Of a stretch of DNA of 64,000 nt, positions 1 to 8,040 are shown one piece after another. This stretch comes from an uncultured Granulosicoccus sp. (GTDB taxonomy: Bacteria; Pseudomonadota; Gammaproteobacteria; Granulosicoccales; Granulosicoccaceae). The translations under genes and the position numbers were made by a program. Under the pieces are notes generated by a model. That model worked only from the letters and a program-made list of their open reading frames with translations. It ran no database searches and had not been told where the DNA came from. The stretch covers positions 1-64,000 of the forward strand of contig CANLNQ010000030.1 in assembly GCA_947492525.1 (NCBI GenBank), given 5' to 3'. Every line of letters begins with the position of its first letter. Positions within the stretch are counted from its first letter, which is position 1.

Positions 1-86
1 GGTTCTCCCGGTTCTCCCGGTTCTCCCGGTTCTCCCGGTTCTCCCGGTTCTCCCGGTTCTCCCGGTTCTCCCGGTTCTCCCGGTTC
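1..86. repeat. 9-nt tandem repeat (GGTTCTCCC)n, about 9.5 copies
   Basis: Nine perfect copies of GGTTCTCCC fill positions 1-81, followed by a partial copy to 86; the array runs off the left edge, so its full length is unknown. Read from position 1 on the + strand it encodes Gly-Ser-Pro triplets and stays open to a TGA at 127-129, so it could be the 3' end of a collagen-like (Gly-X-Y) gene. It could equally be a non-coding minisatellite. The perfect identity of the copies points to recent slippage. Confidence 0.95.
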
Positions 87-129
87 GTCAGTAATTTTGT
101 GCAAACTGTGTCACAAATTTTGCACTTGA

Positions 130-346
130 GCACTCGCGAAAGCGCATCTGTAATGTCCAGAGCGGATCCGAGATCATGCAAAATTCAGCGCTGAAAACCC
201 TTTTTTTATCAGCCGGTTAAATTTTCTGCACCCAGTGTTACGCGAATCGCTGATGTAGGAAAACTACTCAGATGGAACGTGTTTTGTAAAAACCGGTAGA
301 TTCAAGACTGGCACAACCTATCCATCTGGTTATACTGCCGCCTTAA
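130..346. other. intergenic, no gene seen
   Basis: This stretch follows the repeat-encoded open frame and precedes the first complete gene. I see no convincing open frame, tRNA or terminator in it. Runs of T at about 200-207 and AT-rich patches near 218-230 could belong to a promoter for the downstream gene, but no clear -35/-10 pair stands out. Confidence 0.5.
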
Positions 347-1333
347 ATGCAGTTTGACTGGTGTTACATGCGTATAGCTCAGCCATCGTTTCATACAGCA
401 GGAACCGACCGTCCTACCCTTCTCGCCAATGCGACACCACCTGACAACGGTGAGCGACGCACAGTTGATGGCGCTGATTACATTTATTTCCACGGCTACT
501 GGGTGCGGTACTACCCGCCGCTGGAAGAATCACTGGCCTCACGCAAGACCCTGATCGACCACCTGACGCGCCGTGCCTTTCACCATACTGAACCAGGCAT
601 CAACACTCCCGGCGAACGTCTGGACACCGCCCGCGCCTATTACATGAACCAGACAGACCCTGCCATGAAGCGGGTCAACGCTGCCATGCTCGCAGGCGCG
701 CTGTTCAATCGCGCTACCGACATCTTCACGGCGATTGTCGAGTTGGAGGAAAAAGGTGTTCGCATAAGCCGCGACAACGAACTGATGAGAGCTTGCGGCG
801 ACTATTTCAAGGAAGCTCTGGAACTGGGTCGCGAAGTCCGGCATTTCAGTGGTGAAGAAGGCATCGATGAACTCTGGGGAGAGCCTTTCCGTGCATTCAC
901 CCTGCCGATTACCGCCTACTATGAGTCGCGCTTCATCAAGGTTGCGCAAGCCATGGCCAATATCGACAAGGTGGTCGCTCGATTGTGCGAGATGTTCTGT
1001 ACACGACCGGAATTCTCTGAGATCACGCCGTTGCTGGACGGCTACGCATCAGCTGCCAGACACGAATGCGAGACCATGAAATCAGACGTGTGCATCTTTG
1101 ATATCTGGCCGCGCTTCATTGCTGCAGGGGAAGCGCTGGGCGATGTTCAGCCTCGCATACAGAACGATTGTTCTCGCGAATGCCGCTATGTGATGGAAGA
1201 GGCGCAGAAGACACTGATTGCAGGACGCAACCTGATCAACTGGATTGCTCGAGCGCGGGTTCCCATGCCACGAAGCACCGCCGCCTACTTTGCCCGCTGC
1301 GATGCACTCAAGGAACGCCTGCAGAACTGCTGA
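347..1333 (+). CDS. hypothetical protein, 328 aa
   Basis: I do not recognise this protein. It is a soluble, mostly helical-looking 328-residue protein without signal peptide or membrane segment, with many charged and aromatic residues and several Cys (for example the ECETMKSDVC stretch near residue 240 and a C-terminal Cys). The ATG at 347 is the longest start; an ATG at 368 giving MRIAQPS is an alternative, and neither has a strong ribosome binding site. Real coding character is supported by the length of the frame and sensible amino-acid composition. The gene stands alone, followed by a repeat-rich spacer and mnmD, and nothing in the neighbourhood indicates its role. Confidence 0.7.
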   Translation: MQFDWCYMRIAQPSFHTAGTDRPTLLANATPPDNGERRTVDGADYIYFHGYWVRYYPPLEESLASRKTLIDHLTRRAFHHTEPGINTPGERLDTARAYYMNQTDPAMKRVNAAMLAGALFNRATDIFTAIVELEEKGVRISRDNELMRACGDYFKEALELGREVRHFSGEEGIDELWGEPFRAFTLPITAYYESRFIKVAQAMANIDKVVARLCEMFCTRPEFSEITPLLDGYASAARHECETMKSDVCIFDIWPRFIAAGEALGDVQPRIQNDCSRECRYVMEEAQKTLIAGRNLINWIARARVPMPRSTAAYFARCDALKERLQNC

Positions 1334-1427
1334 GATTGCGCATAGCTCCTCCTGGATGAGCGTAGCCCCGCCCTCGATGTGTCAGTTATCGCTAACGATG
1401 TGCATCCGGTCTTACGCAGAGCCATAA

Positions 1428-1556
1428 TCGTGGATCCATCTACACAGAACCATCGCCGCAGTTCCATCAACGCAGATTCACCAAGACAGCTACATCGATA
1501 TAGATCCATTGCCGCAGAACCCAATTCGTAGATCCATCAATGTGGATCCATCAGGG
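1428..1556. repeat. degenerate GATCCATC-type repeats running into the start of mnmD
   Basis: The motif GATCCATC or a variant (CCATC, GATCCAT, GATTCACC) recurs at least seven times between about 1430 and 1555, interleaved with GCCGCAGAAC-like spacers. Exact or near-exact GATCCAT copies lie near 1432, 1503, 1530 and 1544. The array crosses the predicted start of the following gene, so the first residues of MnmD are repeat-derived. It is not a CRISPR: spacers are short and themselves similar. Confidence 0.7.
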
Positions 1557-2408
1557 CTAGAGAACACATTCCCGCTTGATACCGTGACCACCATCCTTAC
1601 CGCTGACGGCTCGCATACACTGCACAGCGAGCGATACGGAGAAACATTCCACTCGGTCAATGGCGCGGTCACCGAATCCCGTCACGTTTTCCTGAATGCT
1701 TCGGGTGTGGCTGACCGCCTCGCCGCCGGCAAACACACGCGTGTTCTCGAAGTGGGTTTCGGGCTGGGTCTCAATTGTCTGCTGAGTGCAGACCTTGCCA
1801 GCGATCGCAAGGCGTCTCTGGACTATCACGCCATTGAAAACGACATCTCGGTCCTGTCACTGATCTCCCGTGTTCATTACCGGGAGCAACTAAACCATCC
1901 CGAACTCTACGATCAGTTGCTCAGCACACTGGAATCGATCAGTACGCTGGAGACGATCAGCTCGCTGGCTTCTATCCCTATGCTGCAGACGATCAACACG
2001 CTCGCTTCTACCCCTACGCTGCAGACGTTCAGCACGCTTGACTCGATCAGCACATCGGGATCGATCAGTGCCGAGCCGGAATCACAAGACACCGCCAGTC
2101 GCTCCGTGGTCTCCGCACTGGGTGAAAACATCAATCTGACGTTGCACCTCTGTGATGCCATCAAGGATGACTTGCCAGAGGGCCAATTCGATGCCATCTA
2201 TCTGGACGCCTTCAGCCCCGACAACAACCCGGAGTGCTGGTCTGAGGAGTTTTTCTCTCGATTGCGGCAACAAACGGCGTCAGGCGGTGCTCTGACGACT
2301 TACTCTGCCAAGGGGAGTGTCCGCCGAGCCTTGATGGCAGCGGGCTTCAACGTCAAGAAATTGGCTGGACCACCCGGCAAACGGGAAATGTTGCATGCCG
2401 GGGGTTGA
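1509..2408 (+). CDS. mnmD: MnmD-type tRNA 5-methylaminomethyl-2-thiouridine methyltransferase
   Basis: This is a stand-alone SAM-dependent methyltransferase of the MnmC N-terminal (DUF752) family, which methylates nm5U34 to mnm5U34 in tRNA wobble positions. The SAM-binding glycine motif LEVGFGLGLN lies near residue 80, and the family motif YLDAFSPDNNPECW plus the C-terminal GPPGKREML near residues 230-295 are clear. The FAD oxidase half of bifunctional MnmC is absent. The start is uncertain: TTG at 1509 gives 299 aa, GTG at 1542 is an alternative, and the whole start region is repeat sequence without a ribosome binding site. About 50-60 residues of Ser/Thr/Leu/Ile-rich repeat are inserted in frame between the SAM-binding half and the catalytic half (residues about 140-195), which makes it longer than usual for the family. 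Confidence 0.85.
   Translation: MPQNPIRRSINVDPSGLENTFPLDTVTTILTADGSHTLHSERYGETFHSVNGAVTESRHVFLNASGVADRLAAGKHTRVLEVGFGLGLNCLLSADLASDRKASLDYHAIENDISVLSLISRVHYREQLNHPELYDQLLSTLESISTLETISSLASIPMLQTINTLASTPTLQTFSTLDSISTSGSISAEPESQDTASRSVVSALGENINLTLHLCDAIKDDLPEGQFDAIYLDAFSPDNNPECWSEEFFSRLRQQTASGGALTTYSAKGSVRRALMAAGFNVKKLAGPPGKREMLHAGG
1926..2066 (+). repeat. 36-nt tandem repeat inserted in frame in mnmD
   Basis: Two well-matched 36-nt units (1944-1979 and 1980-2015) are flanked by a half unit upstream and a diverged unit from 2016. Each encodes a 12-residue Ser/Thr/Leu/Ile-rich block of the form TLxTIxxLASxP. The repeat keeps the reading frame, so it lengthens the enzyme without breaking it. Confidence 0.8.
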
Positions 2409-2477
2409 TTTTCAACACTGTCGCTCAGTTTTTACAATGCGTTGCTCACACCACATGAAGTTGTTGACCAGTACTCA

Positions 2478-2506
2478 TTACCATTACCCGTCTTGCACAC
2501 TATAAT
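2478..2506 (+). promoter_or_regulatory. candidate promoter for ugd
   Basis: A perfect TATAAT at 2501-2506 is preceded, 17 nt upstream, by TTACCA at 2478-2483 (4 of 6 matches to TTGACA). It would give a leader of roughly 185 nt before the ugd ATG. A TTGACC at 2464-2469 is too far from the -10 to pair with it. Confidence 0.4.
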
Positions 2507-2697
2507 CCCCCCTGACTTTATTGATCAGGCAAGCCGTGCTTCGGGAATGAGTAGTTTCACTGGCACGGTTCACGCAATCAACAACCCAGATTCACGCAAG
2601 TTCATCGCGCAGCCTTCAGGCGCCGATAACGGATTTCTGATTTTCTTTTCAATGTAGTGGACAGGTGGCCACTGGCTGCCACAATTCAGGAAATATA

Positions 2698-4026
2698 ATG
2701 AAAGTAACGATTTACGGCTCCGGCTACGTGGGCCTGGTAACAGGCGCGCTGATTGCGGATGTCGGTAACGAGGTACTGTGCGTCGACGTCGACGAGACCA
2801 AGGTTGCCAACCTGCGCAAGGGCATCATCCCGATTTTCGAACCGGGCCTGGATGACGTCATCAAGCGCAACGTCGAAGCCGAACGACTCGACTTCACCAC
2901 CGACATGGACAGAGCCGTTGCTCACAGTGAAGTTCAGTTCATTGCCGTTGGCACCCCTCCGGGTGAAGACGGTTCAGCGGACATGCAGTACGTCGCGGCT
3001 GTTGCGAAGACCATTGCCGATCGCATGACTGAATCCAAGATCGTTGTCAACAAATCAACGGTTCCGGTGGGCACCGGCGACATGGTCGAGAAAGTCATTG
3101 CCGATGGTCTTGCTGCTCGCAACGAATCCATCGACTATGCCGTTATCTCCAACCCGGAATTCCTGAAAGAAGGCGCGGCCATCGAAGATTTCATGAAGCC
3201 GGATCGCATCGTTATCGGTACGGACGATGAACATGCAACAGAAGTGATGCGTGAACTGTACGCGCCCTTCTGCCGTAACCGTCGTGATCGCCTGATCTTC
3301 ATGAGCCGAAAGTCTTCCGAGCTCACCAAGTACGCAGCCAACTCTCTGCTGGCGACCAAGATCAGTTTCATGAACGAGCTGTCCAATATCGCTGATCGAC
3401 TGGGCGCTGATATCGAAGATGTCCGCGTTGGCATCGGTTCCGATCCACGCATCGGTTATCACTTCATCTACCCGGGTTGTGGTTACGGCGGTTCCTGCTT
3501 CCCCAAGGACGTCAAGGCACTGATTGCCACCTCACGTGAGAACAACTACGAAGCAGAGCTGCTGCAAGCGGTTGACAGCGTCAATGATCGTCAGAAGCAT
3601 GTCTTGTTCGAAAAGCTGATGAAACATTTCGACAACAACATCGAAGGCAAGAAATTTGCGGTCTGGGGCCTGTCATTCAAACCCAACACCGACGATCTGC
3701 GTGAAGCGCCCAGCCGAGTTCTGATCGAATCCATCTTCGAACACGGTGGCACCGTTCGCGCCTACGACCCTGTGGCAATGAAGGAAATGCGTCATTTCTA
3801 CCCGAATGAGAAACGCCTTGAACTGGTGGGCACCGCTCAGGACACGATCGACGGTACTGATGCACTGTTGATCAACACCGAATGGCGTGAATTCCGTAGC
3901 CCGAACCTGGACTCCTTGAAGGAAGGCCTCAAGAGACCATTGGTGATCGACGGTCGTAACCTCTACGATCCGGAACACATGATAGAGATGGGATTTACCT
4001 ACGACTGCATCGGTCGTCCTCGCTGA
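2698..4026 (+). CDS. ugd: UDP-glucose 6-dehydrogenase
   Basis: The enzyme oxidises UDP-glucose to UDP-glucuronate with two NAD+, supplying an acidic sugar for the surrounding polysaccharide genes. The N-terminal Rossmann motif GSGYVG (residues 7-12) binds NAD+, and the catalytic Cys is residue 267 in GCGYGGSCFPKD, which distinguishes it from GDP-mannose dehydrogenase. The central NKSTVPVGT and the C-terminal SFKPNTDDLREAPS motif are also present. The 442-residue length is normal. I chose the ATG at 2698 over an in-frame start at 2665 because AGGAA sits just upstream and the family begins with MKVTIYG. A strong terminator follows, so it appears to be monocistronic. Confidence 0.96.
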   Translation: MKVTIYGSGYVGLVTGALIADVGNEVLCVDVDETKVANLRKGIIPIFEPGLDDVIKRNVEAERLDFTTDMDRAVAHSEVQFIAVGTPPGEDGSADMQYVAAVAKTIADRMTESKIVVNKSTVPVGTGDMVEKVIADGLAARNESIDYAVISNPEFLKEGAAIEDFMKPDRIVIGTDDEHATEVMRELYAPFCRNRRDRLIFMSRKSSELTKYAANSLLATKISFMNELSNIADRLGADIEDVRVGIGSDPRIGYHFIYPGCGYGGSCFPKDVKALIATSRENNYEAELLQAVDSVNDRQKHVLFEKLMKHFDNNIEGKKFAVWGLSFKPNTDDLREAPSRVLIESIFEHGGTVRAYDPVAMKEMRHFYPNEKRLELVGTAQDTIDGTDALLINTEWREFRSPNLDSLKEGLKRPLVIDGRNLYDPEHMIEMGFTYDCIGRPR

Positions 4027-4057
4027 TTCAGGACACCACCAGGCACGTTTACTGGCA

Positions 4058-4090
4058 GGGCCCCGGGATCGATCCCGGGGCCCTTTCTCG
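4058..4090 (+). terminator. rho-independent terminator after ugd
   Basis: A perfect 26-nt palindrome at 4058-4083 (GGGCCCCGGGATC and its complement) is followed at once by TTTCTCGTT. The stem is 13 bp with little or no loop, so the actual hairpin probably opens the central ATCGAT. It separates ugd from the MATE gene. Confidence 0.8.
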
Positions 4091-4135
4091 TTATACAAGT
4101 CGAGAATCCAGCCGCCACTGCGATACCATGCTGCC

Positions 4136-5473
4136 GTGATCACCGAAGCCGCCAGCCAGGCTCAATGGCGCCAATATCTGCTCAGGCTCTCCCTGCCCGT
4201 CATGCTGTCCAACGGCATGGTGCCCATCGTGGGAATCGTGGATACCGCAGTCATGGGCCGCATGGGTTCTCCCGAGTGGATCGCAGCGACGGCTGTCGGT
4301 GCCCTGCTGTTCAGCAGCATCTACTGGTTATTCGGCTTCCTGCGCATGGGTACCGGTGGACTGGTCGCTCAGGCCTACGGTGCCGACGACCTGACTGACG
4401 CCGGACGCATCACGACACGCGCGCTGTTGATAGCCGGTGTACTGGCCGCACTACTGATTGCGTTGCAGGGTCCGATACTCCATATCGGACTGGCGTCATT
4501 GACCGACGATGAAGACTGGAAGTCACTGACCGCCCTGTACTTTTACATCCGCATTTATGCAGCACCCGCCACCTTGATGATCTACGTCATCATGGGGACA
4601 CTCATTGGCTTGCAGTTGATGCGTCAGGTGCTGATGCTGCAGTTGTTGCTCAATGTGCTGAACATCATTCTGACAATCGGTTTCTTTTCCCTGACAGAAC
4701 TGAATATTGCAGGTGTTGCCTGGGCAACGCTCATCAGCGAATACATCACCTTGATTTACGGCCTTTTTCTGATTCGCCATGTGCTCCGGAATGCGCTGTC
4801 ATGCAGGCCGGTCAAGGCCTGGCTGCTGGACTCCCAGGAGTGCATCAAGTACTTTCGTATCAGTGGCAACCTGTTCATTCGAACACTGTGCCTGATATTG
4901 GCGGTGTACTGGATGACCGTCCTGGCCAGTCGCATCGGCGTGGCGACTCTGGCCGTCAATACGGTACTGCTGCACATGGTCAATCTCGCGTCTTACTGCC
5001 TTGATGGCTACGCACATGCCATCGAGACGCTCACCGGTTATTCCCTGGGCAAACGCTCTGTAGCTCTGTTCAAGCGAGCGGTTCGCACTGCCGCGGAACT
5101 TGCCTTGATCACCGCCCTGGTTTTTTCCCTGGCCTTCTGGCTTTTCGGCGACTCACTCACCGCCCTGATGACGACAGACGAGCAGATTCGCGAATTGACT
5201 CGCCAATGGCTGCCGTGGGTCATACTGGTTCCATTGACAGGTGTCTGGAGCTTTCTGCTCGATGGCATCTTCATCGGCGCGACGCAAACGGCCAGCATGC
5301 GCGATAGCATGTTGATATCTCTGGGTATCTTTGGTCTTGCCACTATCGTGCTGGTCCCTGTACTGGGCAACCATGGCATCTGGTTGAGCTACCATATGAT
5401 GTTCGTGACTCGGGCTCTGACGCTATCAAGGTATTGGCCGATACTGACAAGCAGGTTCATACAACCATTGTAA
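4136..5473 (+). CDS. MATE family (DinF-like) efflux transporter
   Basis: A 445-residue inner-membrane protein with about 12 hydrophobic segments in two similar halves, as in MATE antiporters that export organic cations or small molecules with Na+ or H+. The N-terminal LSLPVMLSNGMVPIVGIVDT with Asp in TM1 and the MGSPEWIAATAVG stretch are typical of the DinF branch. The start is the GTG at 4136, about 45 nt after the ugd terminator; no strong ribosome binding site is visible. It is followed after a few bases by murB on the same strand. No substrate can be inferred from sequence. Confidence 0.9.
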   Translation: MITEAASQAQWRQYLLRLSLPVMLSNGMVPIVGIVDTAVMGRMGSPEWIAATAVGALLFSSIYWLFGFLRMGTGGLVAQAYGADDLTDAGRITTRALLIAGVLAALLIALQGPILHIGLASLTDDEDWKSLTALYFYIRIYAAPATLMIYVIMGTLIGLQLMRQVLMLQLLLNVLNIILTIGFFSLTELNIAGVAWATLISEYITLIYGLFLIRHVLRNALSCRPVKAWLLDSQECIKYFRISGNLFIRTLCLILAVYWMTVLASRIGVATLAVNTVLLHMVNLASYCLDGYAHAIETLTGYSLGKRSVALFKRAVRTAAELALITALVFSLAFWLFGDSLTALMTTDEQIRELTRQWLPWVILVPLTGVWSFLLDGIFIGATQTASMRDSMLISLGIFGLATIVLVPVLGNHGIWLSYHMMFVTRALTLSRYWPILTSRFIQPL

Positions 5474-5554
5474 GTCATGGTGCTTTACTCGAGAATTCTG
5501 AGCAGATCCATTGAACCAATCAGCTCGTCTCTATTTACGCGACAGAACACCTTC

Positions 5555-6628
5555 ATGACAGACAGCGAAACGAACAATTGCACTGGAGGCAAGTCCTCTA
5601 CAGACGATTTGAATGTCATTCATGACGTTGATCTGAGCCCTTACAGCACGTTCGGTTTTTCACAGAATACAGCGCATTTTCTGGAAGTCTGCAATGAACA
5701 AGAGCTGGTCAAGGCCGTGCGACTTGCCCAAGACCGAGGCTGGCCTATCCTGGTAGTGGGAGATGGCAGCAATATCGTATTCGCTCACGATTTTCCAGGA
5801 CTCATCGTCAGACAGACGAGCAAGTACATTCACTATTCCGGCGAATCGGCATATGGTGAAACTCACGTGACTGCCAGCGCTGGCGTTAATTGGAACGACC
5901 TGGTCAAGGACACAGTGGATAGAGGGTATGTGGGACTGGAAAACTTGAGCCTCATTCCAGGTCAAGTGGGCGCTGCGCCAGTACAGAACATAGGCGCTTA
6001 CGGCGTCGAGTTATGCGACCGGATGGTCTCGCTACGCGCATTTCACCTGCCCTCCGGTTGCTGGAGAACGATGTCCCCATCCGACTGCCAATTCTCATAC
6101 CGCAACAGTCTGTTCAAAACCCAGAATCAGGATTACATCATTGCCGAGGTTACCTTCCGCCTCGGCGCCCACCTGGGATTGCAGACAGGGTACGGCGCCC
6201 TTGCCAATTATCTGGAAGAGAACCATCCCGGCGAGCAACCCAATGCGGGCATGGTCAGCAAGGCCGTCTGCGCAATAAGGCGAGCAAAGCTCCCGGATCC
6301 CACCGAACTGCCCAATGCGGGAAGTTTTTTTCACAATCCAGTGATACCTGAAGATCACTACTGCAGGCTGCGCAAGCGTTATCCTGATCTGGTAGGTTAC
6401 AAGCAATCAGATGGTCTATACAAACTTGCCGCCGGCTGGCTGATAGACAAACTCGGTTACAAGGGATTCCGCAAAAATGGTGTTGGCGTACATGCTCAAC
6501 AAGCATTGGTTCTGATCAAATACCAAACAGCTCAAGCCAGTGCTCTCATCGATCTTGCTCAGCAAATCCGCCAGCATGTCGATGACGAGTTCGGCGTCTC
6601 TCTCGATATTGAACCTCGAATAGTCTGA
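5555..6628 (+). CDS. murB: UDP-N-acetylenolpyruvoylglucosamine reductase (MurB)
   Basis: MurB reduces UDP-GlcNAc-enolpyruvate to UDP-MurNAc in cytoplasmic peptidoglycan precursor synthesis, using FAD and NADPH. The FAD-binding VVGDGSNIVF motif, the SLIPGQVGAAPVQNIGAYGVE motif, the substrate-binding YRNSLFK, the catalytic Ser in NAGSFFHNP and a C-terminal Glu in LDIEPRIV are present, matching the E. coli (type I) form. The frame is open from 5477, but I prefer the ATG at 5555 (357 aa), since the extra N-terminal residues lack family character. The N terminus before DLSPYSTFG is still about 25 residues longer than usual. It lies close behind the MATE gene. A housekeeping gene inside a polysaccharide locus is slightly unusual. 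Confidence 0.92.
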   Translation: MTDSETNNCTGGKSSTDDLNVIHDVDLSPYSTFGFSQNTAHFLEVCNEQELVKAVRLAQDRGWPILVVGDGSNIVFAHDFPGLIVRQTSKYIHYSGESAYGETHVTASAGVNWNDLVKDTVDRGYVGLENLSLIPGQVGAAPVQNIGAYGVELCDRMVSLRAFHLPSGCWRTMSPSDCQFSYRNSLFKTQNQDYIIAEVTFRLGAHLGLQTGYGALANYLEENHPGEQPNAGMVSKAVCAIRRAKLPDPTELPNAGSFFHNPVIPEDHYCRLRKRYPDLVGYKQSDGLYKLAAGWLIDKLGYKGFRKNGVGVHAQQALVLIKYQTAQASALIDLAQQIRQHVDDEFGVSLDIEPRIV

Positions 6629-6678
6629 CCTTGTCAGCAGTTCCACTGCCTATATCCATATGACACCACCGATCAACG

Positions 6679-8040
6679 ATGAGTAAACCTGATGAAATGA
6701 CAGAGCCTGTTACAGGACGATACCTGCATAGGATGGTCGAACGGCTCTATCCCGTCATGAGGAGCATCACCGGGCCAGGTGTACGTGAATCACTGACAAT
6801 ACTGAAGCAATTGATCCCATTGGATATTCACGAAGTGCCAAGCGGTTCGAGCGTGCTGGATTGGACAGTACCCGATGAATGGCACTTCAAACAGGCCTGG
6901 ATTGAGGACAAGACAGGTAATCGAATAGTAGACACAGCCCACTCCAACCTCCACGTAGTCAACTTCAGCACGCCTGTGGATCGTGAGTTATCTCTCGAGG
7001 AATTGCTGCCGCATCTGCACACATTGCCTGAGCAACCCTCGCGCATTCCCTACAGAACCACCTATTACTCCGAACAATGGGGCTTCTGCCTGAGCCAACA
7101 GGTACTGGACAGCATGCAAGCTGGCAGCTACAAGGTCAGGATCGAGGCAGAACGAAAGCACGGTGTACTCAATTACGGTGAATTTTATATACCTGGGGAA
7201 CGCACAGACGAGATTCTGGTCAGTACCCACATCTGTCATCCGCAACTGGCGAATGACAATCTTTCCGGTATGGTTCTGGCCGCAGCCCTGGCCGACTGGA
7301 TCAGGAAGGAAAAGCCCACTCTGTCGTGGCGATTCGTATTTGTTCCGGGCACCATCGGTGCCATCAGCTGGCTGGCCCGGAACCGTACATCGTTGTCATC
7401 CATAGTTGGTGGACTGGTAATCACCGGATTGGGTGATGAAAGCCCGTTCAACTGGAAACAGACTCGCGAGGGCAATCACTGGATCGATCGAATCGTCACA
7501 CAGTCGCTACAGACATTCGCTCCTGAAGCACACGGTACACTGCCGTTCGGACCGTACGGCTACGATGAGCGACAATATTGCTCTCCGGGCTTCAAACTGC
7601 CAATGGGCCGGCTATCACGTGCTGTGCACGGTACTTTCCCCGAGTACCATACCAGCGGCGACAACCTGGAATTCGTCACGCCCGCAGGGCTTGAACAGTC
7701 GCTTGAACTGTTGAAGAAGATAGTCCACACAGCGAACAACGACCTTGTCTATCAGAACCTGTCACCCTATGGTGAACCGCAGCTCGGCCGACGAGGACTC
7801 TATAGCGCTCTGGGAGCACGTACCGATCCCGGAGCGCTGCAAATGAGCTTTCTGTGGTTATTGAATCAATCTGACGGACAAACTCCCTTATCACTCATCG
7901 CGCGGAAATCCGGCATCCCGATGCCGGATCTGGTTGACGCCGCCAAGCTACTACTGGAACATGAACTGTTGAAACCGGTCTGTCATGGCAGCAGCAATCC
8001 ACTCAGTCCAGAATCGTGGGGTGAGGTATCGGCACGATGA
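6679..8040 (+). CDS. DUF4910 / M28-like aminopeptidase-fold protein of polysaccharide loci
   Basis: The 453-residue protein fits the DUF4910-type family: an N-terminal M28-like peptidase fold interrupted by a small domain and a C-terminal winged helix (residues about 380-445). Candidate metal ligands are His184, His187 and Asp192 in THICHPQLANDN and His324 in EYHTSGDNLEF, so the zinc site looks largely intact. Members often occur in surface-glycan clusters next to C-methyltransferases and class III aminotransferases, as here; their substrate is not established to my knowledge. The start ATG at 6679 follows murB by about 50 nt. Its last 38 nt overlap the 3' end of the convergent methyltransferase gene. 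Confidence 0.8.
   Translation: MSKPDEMTEPVTGRYLHRMVERLYPVMRSITGPGVRESLTILKQLIPLDIHEVPSGSSVLDWTVPDEWHFKQAWIEDKTGNRIVDTAHSNLHVVNFSTPVDRELSLEELLPHLHTLPEQPSRIPYRTTYYSEQWGFCLSQQVLDSMQAGSYKVRIEAERKHGVLNYGEFYIPGERTDEILVSTHICHPQLANDNLSGMVLAAALADWIRKEKPTLSWRFVFVPGTIGAISWLARNRTSLSSIVGGLVITGLGDESPFNWKQTREGNHWIDRIVTQSLQTFAPEAHGTLPFGPYGYDERQYCSPGFKLPMGRLSRAVHGTFPEYHTSGDNLEFVTPAGLEQSLELLKKIVHTANNDLVYQNLSPYGEPQLGRRGLYSALGARTDPGALQMSFLWLLNQSDGQTPLSLIARKSGIPMPDLVDAAKLLLEHELLKPVCHGSSNPLSPESWGEVSAR

Noticed and set aside
1-1556. CRISPR array
   Set aside because: The repeats at 1-86 and 1428-1556 have no unique spacers of regular length and no cas genes nearby.
2442-2657. 71-codon + frame between mnmD and ugd
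   Set aside because: It spans the candidate ugd promoter, has no ribosome binding site and no protein-like pattern.
4058-4083. Perfect palindrome as a recombination or operator site
   Set aside because: Its place right after ugd and the following T-rich stretch are explained by a terminator.
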